DNA of 64,000 nt from Coccinella septempunctata (taxonomy: Eukaryota > Arthropoda > Insecta > Coleoptera > Coccinellidae), in assembly GCF_907165205.1 (NCBI RefSeq), contig NC_058192.1:39832001-39896000 (forward strand), read 5' to 3'. The notes under the pieces were generated by a model that worked only from the letters and a program-made list of their open reading frames with translations, searched no databases and was not told the DNA's origin. Both the position numbers and the translations under genes were made by a program. This document shows, piece by piece, positions 39,528 to 49,338 of the stretch. Positions within the stretch are counted from its first letter, which is position 1; every line of letters starts with the position of its first letter.

Positions 39528-40868
39528 CAACATCCCTTATTTAAAGTACAATGGACATCCATAAAACGTCCATTTCTGTAAGTACAGTTCTTCTTCTTCT
39601 TCTTCTTCTTCTTATGTTAAGCCTGAGGCTTGTAAATTCCACTCTAATCCTCTATGGATGTAGACACCCAGGAGTCTTTCCAGCGTTTGGGAGGTCTGCC
39701 TACGGGTCTTCTGGTATTTGGGATTCCGTCTCGGGCGATCTTAGCTATTCTCTCCGCGTTCATTCTGCTGACATGGTTGTTCCAGTAACGTCGTCGCGCT
39801 CTTCCCCATTTGACAATGTCTTGGACTTGGCATTCTTCCAAAATGGCTGTGTTCCTCTTCCTGTCCCTCAGTGTATATCCAGATATGGTTCTTAGTATCT
39901 TCATTTCAGTTGTTCTGAGGATGGACTTAGTTCTTTTGTTGTCTGCTCTGGTTTCTATGGCGTATGTCATGATAGGTCGGACACAAGTTTTGTAGATCCT
40001 GGTTTTTGACTGTTTACTCATATATTTGTTGTTGAATATGACGTCGCGGAGTGCACCTGCCATGAATGGCAGGTAAGTACAGTTAATGTCCAGAAATGTA
40101 CATCCTAGGAATTTTGTGAAATGAATAATTATAGATACTAGAAAATGATACATCCAGTTGTTGTGCAGAAAAGTACAATTTCTGGAAGTACATATTTATA
40201 TCCAGATCCGAACATCCAAAAGATGTACATTCATGGATAATTCACGTTGATCCAAAATTGTACGTTGAATGGACGTACACTAACGTACCAATTTCTGATA
40301 GTACAATTAAGATCCAGATTTGTATATCCAGGGATGTCCAATAAGGGACGTATATGGATGTATGTCCAACATCCCTTATTTAAAGTACAATGGACATCCA
40401 TAAAACGTCCATTTTTGAACGTACAGTAAATGTCCAGAAATGTACATCCTACTAATGTTGAGAAATGTATAATTATAGATACTAGAAAATGATACATCCA
40501 GTTGTCCTACAGAAAAGTACAATTTCTGGAAGTACATATTTATTTCCAGATCCGAACATCCAAAAGATGTACATTCATGGATAATTCACGTTGATCCAAA
40601 ATTGTACGTTGAATGGACGTACACTAACGTACAATTTCTGATAGTACAATTAAGATCCAAATTTGTATATCCATAGGATGTCCAATAAGGGACGTATATG
40701 GATGTTTGTCCAACATCCCTTATTTAAAGTACAATGGACATCCATAAAACGTCCATTTATGAACATACAGTAAATGTCCAGAAATGTACATCCATTGGAC
40801 TTCCATATAAGGTCCGTGGACGTTTGTACTTCATTTGGATATAAAATGGACGTCCATTGGACGTCATG
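39528..40868. repeat. 344-bp tandem array, about 2.5 units
   Basis: TGTCCAGAAATGTACATCC recurs at 40087, 40431 and 40775, exactly 344 bp apart. Units share GATACTAGAAAATGATACAT, AAGTACAATTTCTGGAAGTA and GACATCCATAAAACGTCCAT. The first unit is split by a LINE fragment (39590-40072). Like the 24-bp array at 34.2 kb it is built of GGACGT/ACGTCC/GTACAT words. Confidence 0.92.
39590..40072 (-). mobile_element. RTE-like LINE 3' fragment inserted in the array
   Basis: The 12-bp target duplication GTAAGTACAGTT at 39578-39589 and 40073-40084 and an (AAG)n tail on the minus strand define a 483-bp, 5'-truncated insertion. It encodes the post-palm RT region (IYKTCVRPIMTYAIETRADN, RTTEMKILRTISGYTLRDRK, RTISGYTLRD, RPVGRPPKRWKDSW). 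Close in type to the split RTE-like element at 23.9-29.1 kb. Confidence 0.92.
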
Positions 40869-41003
40869 TGCTGTATGGATATTTGATGTGCCTCAAGTTA
40901 ACTGTTGACATATACACCAATTACTTATTTCCTTTTGCTGAATTTTCAAGGGTATGTATTTAACATTTCAATGGGAACTGAATGAGAAAATTTATAAAGG
41001 AGC
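40869..41003. repeat. Shared flank repeat, copy 2
   Basis: Counterpart of 34085-34211 in the same orientation. Here it follows the 344-bp array rather than preceding an array. Confidence 0.85.
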
Positions 41004-41289
41004 AAATGTAATAATGCAAAATTATTTTATATACCCAGCCTTTCTGACTTGAGAATGGTAATAATTGATTGGTTTTCAGCACATTTCTGACAAGTTTGAA
41101 GGTACTTTTTGAAATATCATACTCACTAAATGTATCACGAAACTTGCTTTCCACTATGGTACTTGCTCATCAATTAGACATAGTTTATACTTATACGGTT
41201 TTCTCACATATTTCCTGAAAGTTCATGTTTACTCATCTGTCTTTCCTAAATCATGATACTTACTTAAGTAAACTCTTATATTATCAAGC
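41004..41289. other. Unassigned spacer
   Basis: Nothing recognised. Confidence 0.35.
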
Positions 41290-42397
41290 ACCATTCGAAT
41301 ATTTTCGACCTTAACCTAACAATATGTGAATCAGGTTTGCATTACTTAGTAATTTGTATTTCATCGTTGATTTCTTATAATTAGAAGTCAAAAATCATGA
41401 AACTTCATTATTTTGCAGCACTACACGCTCGGATTCATAACAATAGTGAAATATTATGTGTTTTCCACAGAAAACCTGCGGAGTGCGGAGATTAACAAAA
41501 ATGATGTTGAATCAACAAAATTGTAGTTCTGTGAATATATTTTTATAGGTTGTTCACTATCGTATATTATCTGCATTGTATATAGATAAGTCTGTTATTG
41601 TCTTGAAATTCAGTTGGGAGTTGAGGTAATAATTCTAGTTCAATTCATGATTGTTTTTTTCAGCACTGAAATAATGAAACATCTAAATCGACATCTATAT
41701 CTATAAACCTCAACTGTAGTTAATATCTACCAGTTCTCATCTTCTAAATATTCTTATTGCCAAGTTGATTATTAAATTGCTTCTATTGAAGCACGGCACT
41801 TTTAATGAGCACTCTGTAATTTTATATATAAAATTTTTTTTATATAGTATTGAGTAGATTTACAAGAGGGGAAATTCAGGAGGTGAGATAAGTATGATGT
41901 TTACACGTACACGCAATAATTGAAACTGGTATGAAACAGTAATATAAAACGCACTTGTTATTATGTCACTCTTGAGTTTACTGAGTATAGACAATACCAT
42001 TCCTTTTCGCCACTTAATTATTATTTCACAAATCATAATAATATTGGTTGAATAATGATACAGATTGGTTGGATAGTTTTTATGCACTTATTTGGTTTGA
42101 TCTCTCTTGAAGTTGAAAAAAACGGATACATTCTCGATGAATTTAATATTCATTAACTTTCGCCTCACATAAAATTCTTCTCAAAATTTGTACAACAATT
42201 TGAAATAAATCATTATTCGAATTCATTCAATCATTCAACGTCAAATATGAAAACAACCTAACCAATATCTTGATTGTCATTTTCGAACTTCTAATACGCG
42301 CATGCGTACAAGTGGATACCTCCTAACGATTTGGCTTCATTTTTTTTCGTAGTCTAGAACGCGTGTTATCAATATTGGTACAATAGATATATGCCTT
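41290..42397. repeat. 1.2-kb dispersed repeat, copy 2
   Basis: Parallel copy of 7000-8192 lying inside the cryptochrome intron. It lacks the 36-bp hairpin insert and ends at the same AGATATATGCCT word, after which a different element begins. Confidence 0.85.
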
Positions 42398-42417
42398 GGG
42401 TCCGGTACTTTCACCTC

Positions 42418-42453
42418 ATTGAACTAAAGTTCTTCTTGAACTTTAGTTCAATG
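42418..42453. repeat. 36-bp hairpin insert with 9-bp duplication
   Basis: ATTGAACTAAAGTTC, a 5-nt loop, then the exact complement, flanked by TTTCACCTC at 42409-42417 and 42454-42462. The opposite TIR of the host element has one TTTCACCT and no hairpin, so it is an insertion. Confidence 0.85.
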
Positions 42454-42790
42454 TTTCACCTCCGATTAAATTTTATTCAATGTGAATAAGTATCTGTCAA
42501 ATAATTTCCTATCTGAAGGATACCTTATTTCGGTGCTCTCAGATGAAATTATTTGACGAAAAATAATTCTATGAAAGCACGGTATACTATTATTTTCACT
42601 GATTAATGTGAAGTGAGACACCGCATTGTAGAAATTATCATAATTCCAACTAGAAAGCAAATATTTATTGAAAATCACAAAAAAATAACCATACCTCAAG
42701 AATTAAAAAAATTCTATAATGACGTATCGACATTCGATCTATGACAAATAAACTCTTATTATTAAGCATAGTTATGTATGTTATTAAGTA

Positions 42791-43408
42791 TGGAGAGTAG
42801 AGAGATGGAGAACGATCGACGTACTAAAAATGTGTCCCCGAAAACGAGAAACGTAGGATAGGTGTCGCTGCGATTGCAGCGTGTATCGATAAGGGGCGGG
42901 GATTCAAGCGTCAATTTGAAATGAACAGCCTTCATTTTATTTTAGGTTATGTGTGATCGTGATCGATTTCGTTTATAATGAATCCATCATCTTTTTGATA
43001 TCTTCATCGCAAAAGTGCCCTTGACACACAAATTGATTAGGAGTCGATTCTTGAGGTAAGGTTTTTTTCCAATTTTTTCTCAAAAATGCTCTAAGAAATT
43101 TTATCTCTTCTCCTTTTCTTTCCGATACCAAAACACTCTTACACTAGCGCACACTTCAACATTTCACCATGGTCGTATGTTGTTCTCTCATCAAAAATCG
43201 AGAATAATAATATTCCTATCATCTGTCACCAGGGAAACAGTTCACTCAGCCAACTACAATTTGATTTGTTTAAATCAAAATTTCGCACTCTCGTGATGGC
43301 CAGCGCGCCTGTTGGCAAAAGCATGAACTACCCTATTGGTACATATTTTAGGGGACAAAAAATCTGTGGTCTCAAAGCAGCGATCGTTCTCCTTCTCTCT
43401 ACTCTCCA
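42791..43408. mobile_element. 618-bp MITE, TA target
   Basis: Ends TGGAGAGTAGAGAGATGGAG and complement TGGAGAGTAGAGAGAAGGAG, extending to AACGATCG. TA on both sides (42789-42790, 43409-43410). No transposase. Tc1/mariner-type mobilisation inferred. Confidence 0.88.
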
Positions 43409-43545
43409 TATTATTTAGTTTCAATGACAGATTTATTCGATGAATAACACTATCTGAAACTGAAAAGACAGCATTTTCACTTATTCTATGAGTAAGACTT
43501 ATCTACCGAATAAATTTATTTATTCGCAGGTGAAAGTACCGGGCC

Positions 43546-43976
43546 TATTAATAGTTATTTTCCTAACAAGTGCGGAAAGTTATACTTGCCGGTTGCCGGA
43601 GTTCGGGCAAACAGTTGAGTGCGGGCAAGACATTTCAGCAAGACCTAGGAACAATTTTTCTCAATTTTTGTAGAAAAGACTGTTGCATCAAAATTCATTT
43701 AAAATTATTGGTTAGATAACAATTTTGTTGGTATTTTAGTTTCTTCATTAAACTTCAATATCCTGTATTCCGAAACGCTATAGTTTATAAAGAAACATGG
43801 GGTTATTTTTAGAACTACATGTACTTACTTTCGGGACACACTGTACATTGCGTGTATATCCCACGACATACATTGGATTTAACATCCGTTGAATTTCTCC
43901 TATTGATTCCTAATTGTTTCAATCTTTCCTCATTGTTGTTCGTCTTATATATGTACATATTTATTATATTTTTCAG
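43546..43976 (+). other. End of the cryptochrome intron
   Basis: Begins with a segment (TTAATAGTTATTTTC.TAACAAGTGCGGAAAG) resembling 19486-19530. It ends in a pyrimidine-rich TATTTTTCAG acceptor at 43976. Confidence 0.5.
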
Positions 43977-44458
43977 ATTTCTATTACAATGTTTGGATGA
44001 TTTGGACAACAATTTGAAGAATTTAAATTCCAGACTTTTTGTCGTAAGGGGTCAGCCTGCAGATGCATTACCAAAATTGTTCAAAGAATGGGGAACAACC
44101 TGTTTCAGTTTCGAAGAAGATCCTGAACCTTTTGGACAAGTTCGTGACAAAAATATTATAGCACTCTGTAATGAGCTCGGAATCACCGTGATACAAAGGC
44201 CTTCCCATACCCTATATGATTTAGATAAAATCATAGAAAAAAATGGAGGTACAGCTCCCATTACGTATCATCAATTTTTAGAAGTTATTTCTTCCATGGG
44301 AAGTCCCTCTGAACCACTTCCAACACCTTTTGATTCAGTCTCCAGTAATCAACTGAACACACCTTTCACCAACGACCATGATCATGAATTCGGTGTACCT
44401 ACTCTAGAACAGTTAGGATTCGATACAAAGACCTTGTCAGCAGCTGTTTGGAATGGAG
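43977..44458 (+). CDS. cry2: Cryptochrome 2, second coding exon
   Basis: Continues the photolyase domain: RFLLQCLDDLDNNLKNLNSR, LFVVRGQPADALPKLFKEWG, SFEEDPEPFGQVRDKNIIAL, HTLYDLDKIIEKNGGTAPIT, YHQFLEVISSMG and VPTLEQLGFDTKTLSAAVWN. These are the most conserved early blocks of type-2 cryptochromes. The exon starts by completing the Arg codon split after 20316 and ends at a GGAG|GTATGG donor (44459). Reading on through the donor gives an unrelated tail and stop at 44520. The FAD-binding half (after the AVW-GG motif) is not present in the remaining 19.5 kb, so it must lie past 64000 or be lost. Confidence 0.92.
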
Positions 44459-45570
44459 GTATGGATACTTTTTTCAGCTTTCATCAGAATTCGTTATCAA
44501 CAAAGATACGTATTTGGTGAAGATTAGCTTCTACATTTGAATGTATTGCTCAGGTTTTAACATGAACTTGATGATTGCTAGATTTAGTTCTGTACATGAA
44601 GGCGTCCACGACAGGATAGAACATATTTATCCAAAATTTACGAGCTTTTCATCTATGGTCTGTTAGAATTTTTTTTTTAAGTGCGCGGCAGAAGCAGAAG
44701 TATTCGAAATTTAACCTGCGGTAGTGCGATAACGAAACCAGACCTCACTTCGCCTTAGTTTTCAATAGGTACAGCAGGACCTGAGAGAAAGAGACAAGAG
44801 AGAAAAAACGCGGGCGGGTGTGGGACGTTCGGATCACAGGAGGGTTCGGATTATAGGGGGTTCGGATTAAAGAGGTCCTGCGTAATTTTATCGATAACGT
44901 TGAACTATTGATGGAAGATATCCAATCTTATACGGCACAAAACGAGAACAAAATTAGCCGGCCGGATAGATGGCGTTGGCATCGAATTTATAGTTTTTTA
45001 GCCGCACAACTAGAGGTCGCGCCAGAGCTTACATGTTAGTTCTTATATGTGCATATAGATGTCGCATTGTCGATATTTCTTCAGAGTCGCTGTAATTTTT
45101 CTTATAGTACCGGATTTGATGAATAGATGCCCTATCACTTTGGAAGTTTTGAATGATTAATATTATAAAGAAAAAGAAATGAAAAGAAGATTTCCCACTT
45201 ATTCTTTGTCATAGTTGTAATACCTCATCGAAAAAAATTTCTTAAATCCCTTCAGTTTTGAATTTGAATATTTTCGTTCGCTCTCCTCTCGACCTTCTGT
45301 TGTAGTGCGATACTCACAGCCTGTATATCGTCGGTGACTATGTTTGTAAACAAGTACCGATATCTAACTACCATACTAGTCGATTCAGATCAGAATTGAG
45401 ATTTGATATCATTGTACTAATCAAACGGCGTAGAATAATAAACTGTGACCGGTCAGTGTTATCTCTTCCACCTTATCACCCCCTGAAGCCACTACATGGC
45501 GATCCTGCCAGCTGATTTGAGAACTTGACACCGCAAAATAGGAAATGAGGAGCAGCAAATCAAAGCGCAC
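44459..45570. other. Second cryptochrome intron, proximal part
   Basis: Follows the GTATGG donor. Apart from the possible pogo-like end at 44770-44885 I recognise nothing. Confidence 0.4.
44770..44885. mobile_element. Possible pogo/Tigger-like remnant
   Basis: On the minus strand the sequence reads CGCAGGACCTCTTTAATCCG, then repeated TAATCCGAAC-type words, like pogo/Tigger ends. GCAGGACCT at 44775 and AGGTCCTGC at 44873 form a short inverted pair next to TA dinucleotides. Very short, so tentative. Confidence 0.4.
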
Positions 45571-45926
45571 AGTGCCGTAAAAGTGAAAGCGGAGGTGAAA
45601 GTGCCCACTAACAAAGCTACGGAATATTTGATTCCGTCTGTGAAGTTTGTGTAGGTTCTGTATTTGCTATCGGAATTTTAATTCGTTAAAATTTTCAAAG
45701 TTGGTGTTCATCCTAAGTGTCCAGAGGATTTTTTTCTCGTTGGTACTGCAGAAAACATCAGGTGAGCTTATTTTTTGTATCTTTCTTTCTGATTTCTCTC
45801 ATAGCGTAGAGAATTTTTGATGAGTCGTTTTGTTTTTATGCATGAGATACATTTTTCTTTTTTGTCTTGAAAAATTTTATTTCCAATTTCTTTGAGTAGC
45901 AAAGTAATTATTAATCAGATTTTAAA

Positions 45927-47324
45927 ATGTCTGACCATTCGGACTGCGATTCCGTTATGGAAGAAGACGCGCCAGAAATCGCTAATGTCGTGTCCGAACA
46001 CGATATTTTGAGAGAGGAGAACGCAAGTTTGAAAGCGAGGGTGAATGAGCTAGATAGATGCGTATCTAGCTTAGTTGCTGAGATTAAAAATCTCAGGGAG
46101 AGGCTCGAGTTGCAGGAGGGAAATAAGGAAAGTCCTTACTCCAAGGCACTCAAAAAGAACATTATTTTGAAAAATGTCCAAGAAGTGAACTTACCGGTTC
46201 AAAAACAGAAGATGGAGGTGGTCAAAACCCCTCAAAACAAAATTTCCCCACCCGCCAAAAGAGTGAGAAAGGATAGCTCCTCGTCCAATGAAGAGTCAAA
46301 CAAAAAAAGAGTCTTGGAAACCCCAGCCCAAGAGAAAACCACTCCAGTGGAGAGAAAAGAAAAAATCCCCCCAGTTACCCTGAGAGGTACGTCCGAATGG
46401 ACGTCAATTTCAAACGCCTTGATGCGGAACGGTATTAAATACCAAAGAGCGACGACAGTAAAGGACGGTATAAGAATCGTCCCACAAACCGCCGATGATC
46501 ATCGAAGGATGACTGAATTCCTCCACAAAATCAACAGAGAGTTTTACACTCTCCAACGAGAGGAGGAAAAGAAAATTTACGCGGTAGTGAGATACCTACC
46601 GCTGGATGCAGATATCCCGACGATCCTTGACGACCTCAAGGATCAAGGGATCGTTGATGCTGAGGTCATAAGGATGACCTCAAATATAACAAAAAAGCCG
46701 ATGCCCTTATTGCTGGTTAAAACCCAGAATAAGGGTATCTTCGAGGTGAGAAGGCTCTACAACATGAACTGTGTTGTTGAACCTAAGAGAAGGACGACCG
46801 GGCCTGGACAATGTTATCGCTGTCAGCGATATGGACATGCCCAAAGTAAGTGCACTTTTCCATGGAGGTGCGTGAAATGCTCCGGTAATCACAGCTCCAA
46901 GGAGTGTACGCTTACCAGGGAGAACGAGGAGCGAAATGCTTCTTGTGTTCTCTGTGGAAAGCAAGGACATCCAGCCAGCTACAAGGGATGTAGCGAATGG
47001 AAATTGGTCACTAAAAAGGCCAAGAGATCGCCAAGATCAAACCAAACCAGCTCGAGGCCAACACAAAATACTCCGAAGCCAGCCCAAAACTCTTCGGAAG
47101 TGAAGAAACCCCAGGAAACTGCAACCAAAGCAGTCAAAGAGACGAAGAAACCAGATAAAAAGACGGAAAAGGCAAAAACCGTCAAAAAAGCCGAAACCAG
47201 AAAAGGAATTTCTGGAATCACTGAGGAACTGGATAAGTTCACGAAAAACCTCCTCAGCACGATGATGAAGAATCTGGAGAAAGAGATTGAGAAGAAGATG
47301 CAGCAAATTATTAAGAATATTTAA
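45927..47324 (+). CDS. Jockey ORF1, second copy, 465 aa, intact
   Basis: Full-length frame with few substitutions against the ORF1 at 12175-13572: the same coiled coil, the same three zinc knuckles (here CVLCGKQGHPASYKGC in the third) and the same Lys-rich tail. It ends in the TAATG overlap with ORF2. The fact that ORF1 is clean while ORF2 is broken suggests that the damage is recent, or that the copy was made recently from an ORF1-intact source. Confidence 0.93.
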   Translation: MSDHSDCDSVMEEDAPEIANVVSEHDILREENASLKARVNELDRCVSSLVAEIKNLRERLELQEGNKESPYSKALKKNIILKNVQEVNLPVQKQKMEVVKTPQNKISPPAKRVRKDSSSSNEESNKKRVLETPAQEKTTPVERKEKIPPVTLRGTSEWTSISNALMRNGIKYQRATTVKDGIRIVPQTADDHRRMTEFLHKINREFYTLQREEEKKIYAVVRYLPLDADIPTILDDLKDQGIVDAEVIRMTSNITKKPMPLLLVKTQNKGIFEVRRLYNMNCVVEPKRRTTGPGQCYRCQRYGHAQSKCTFPWRCVKCSGNHSSKECTLTRENEERNASCVLCGKQGHPASYKGCSEWKLVTKKAKRSPRSNQTSSRPTQNTPKPAQNSSEVKKPQETATKAVKETKKPDKKTEKAKTVKKAETRKGISGITEELDKFTKNLLSTMMKNLEKEIEKKMQQIIKNI

Positions 47325-48612
47325 TGGCTGATACGACGATAAAGAACAATCTCATAATAAATTGAGAGCCCGCAGACCAGAATTCGAAGAACTGATCGAA
47401 GAGAAGAGACCGGATGTCATAGCTCTCCAAGAAACAAGACTTAACCCCAACGTTCGGATAGCATTTCCCAATTACGATATCTACAGAAATGATAGACCTA
47501 ACAGCACAGGTGGCGTTGCTATACTGGCTAGAAGGAATATGGATCACCATTTCGACCAAATATTCAATGGTCAAGAAGTAGAAGCAATATCGATTATTGT
47601 GAATACCAATCGAGGACAAGTGAAGATTATTTCGACTTATAAATCACCGGATAAGGACATGCTGGAAGAGGATCTGAAAATGCTACTAGAAGGAAGACAC
47701 CCGAAAATCATAATTGGTGATCTTAACTGCAAATCGCAGGAATGGGACAGTAGGGTGGAAAATACCAACGGGAGAAGACTGAAGATTTATGCTGAAAAAC
47801 TTGATGCAGTTGTGATAGGACCTGATATACCGACCTACATACCAAGAGTAAATGGACTACCCGATGTACTGGACATTGTCGTAATGAAAGACATCACTGA
47901 AGAAATCAGCATTGATACAATAGAAGACGGAACTTCAGACCACAATCCCATAGAATTCTTAGTGGGACATGGCCCAAGAAACGAAGAAGAGACACAAACC
48001 AAGGATAGCACAGACTGGGAGAAATATAAGAATTTACTTCAGGAGAAAATCACGGAAATTCCCCAAATAAACACCCGGGATGAATTAGATGAAGCAGTTG
48101 AAAAATTGGAAAATCAAATAAAAGAAGCCTATGAAGAAAGCACCAAGAGAATAAGGAAACCAATTCCGAAACATTCACATGGAGATACGCCAAGGGATAT
48201 AAAGGAACTTATAAAAAAGAACAGAAGACTCAGGAAAATCTACAGAACAACAAAAACAGAAGAAGACAAGAAGAAACTGAATAAGCATAGTGAGATATTG
48301 AAAAATGCTTTAACAGAACTGCGTAATAACAGATGGCACCAGAGATTAAGGGAACTGAATACAATAGATCACTCGGCTTGAAAAATGCAAAAACGCTTAC
48401 GACGAGAACAGACAGTTATACCGCCACTGCATGGAGCAAACGGAATGGTATATACGAGACTTGAAAAAGCCGAAGCACTTGCCGACTCGATTGAGAGAGA
48501 AGCCAGAATAAATTACAGAAATGATGATGACAATGAAGATCTAGAAGAAGAAGTGGAGGCAAACGAAGAACTGATGATGGAACCACCGGAAACCGAAATC
48601 ATTCCAAAACCG
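47324..48612 (+). pseudogene. Jockey ORF2, broken
   Basis: Begins with ATG in the TAATG overlap. Soon after, 22 bases of the intact copy (CGTCTCTTGGAACGTCGAAGGA) are replaced by AAA, which shifts the frame and removes the catalytic SWN of the endonuclease. The frame is open again from 47362. A TGG to TGA change at 48379-48381 stops it, and homology ends at 48612 (PPETEIIPKPA) before any RT domain. Confidence 0.92.
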
Positions 48613-49161
48613 GCTGAAAAAGTAATACCGATTATACCAACGGCAATATTTCTCTAGAGAATGTGTTGTCTGAGCTCGAAAAATTGGCTGATAATCACGG
48701 AATTACAAGATTAAAATTGAGAAAAAATGATGAGATATTTAAAGTGTGTACACAAAATGTGTTGAAAGAAATTTGCCAGAGAATATTGCGCAAAATAAGT
48801 ATAATTCTCGTAGAGGTTCCAAAAATTGTTACGAATAAGAGTGAAAAACAGTATTTAATTTAGACATTCCACGAAAATCCTCTTTTGGGAGGACATAGTG
48901 GTCAAAAGAGATTATTGAAAAAACTCCGATTGAAGTATAGGTGGAAAGGTATGTCACGTGACGTAGCGAATTTTATTAAGTCTTGCGCGTTGTGTCAGTG
49001 TAACAAGAAAAAAGTCAAACACGTAGAGCCGATGATCATAACTCCAACTCCTCAATCCCCATTTGACATTACCGCTATCGATACTATTGGTCCGTTTCTA
49101 AAATTGAACACTGTGTATTCCTACCAAATTATCAAGTTTATTGATTTAATCACCGCTAAAA
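48613..49161 (+). pseudogene. Ty3/gypsy integrase N-terminal fragment
   Basis: Encodes the pre-integrase segment (LSELEKLADNHGITRLKLRK) and, after one stop, the H2C2 zinc region (FHENPLLGGHSGQKRLLKKL, YRWKGMSRDVANFIKSCALC) and the start of the core (FDITAIDTIGPF with the first Asp, then IIKFIDLITAKN). It is unrelated to the Jockey sequence it abuts at 48612 and of a different gypsy subgroup from 957-3380. Confidence 0.82.
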
Positions 49162-49338
49162 ATGCCGCGTTCTTCGGATTGTGCATATTTTGGCTGTCGC
49201 AACAACCGCAATGTGAACAAGGAAATTCATTTTTTCCTTTTTCGGTAGGAAGACGCAGCACGTTGTGAAGAATGGATTATGAATTGTAGTAATCGCAACC
49301 TTTTTGATATGGAACTACCAAGTTTGAAGAACTTGGCT
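49162..49338 (+). pseudogene. THAP-type zinc-finger remnant
   Basis: From the ATG at 49162 the + strand reads MPRSSDCAYFGCRNNRNVNK, then EIHFFLFR, a TAG stop, then EDAARCEEWIMNCSNRNLFD and LPSLKNLA. The Cys-x4-Cys start, HFFLF and CEEWI-N segments match the first two thirds of a THAP domain. The final Cys/His pair and AVPTIF-type end are absent; a fold-back element was inserted at that point. It could come from a P-like transposase or a host THAP gene. One internal stop. Confidence 0.55.

Larger units (their letters stand above)
42399..43545. mobile_element. TIR element with nested MITE
   Basis: Ends GGTCCGGTACTTTCACCT and complement GGCCCGGTACTTTCACCT. Related subterminal words (ATTCAATGTGAATAAGTATC and ATTCGATGAATAACACTATC) occur in both halves. 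No coding capacity. The target duplication is not clear. It contains a hairpin insert (42418-42453) and a 618-bp MITE (42791-43408). Confidence 0.75.
20317..43976 (+). other. cry2: Cryptochrome intron, about 23.7 kb, filled with transposons
   Basis: Donor AG|GTAAAT at 20317 and acceptor TTTTTCAG|A at 43976 are canonical and join the frame exactly. Everything between is repeats and transposable elements on both strands, detailed separately. Confidence 0.85.
45571..48612 (+). mobile_element. Second Jockey copy, 3'-cut and damaged
   Basis: Same family as 9315-14005, opposite orientation, high identity from CACAGTGCCGTAAAAGTG at 45571. ORF1 is intact. ORF2 has a deletion, a nonsense codon and ends abruptly at 48612, where unrelated gypsy-type sequence starts. 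The first 100 or so bases of the leader differ from copy 1. Confidence 0.92.

Noticed and set aside
44459..44520. Extension of the second cryptochrome exon to a stop at 44520
   Set aside because: The residues after the AVWNGG motif do not resemble cryptochromes and a canonical GTATGG donor lies exactly where homology ends, so this is intron read-through.
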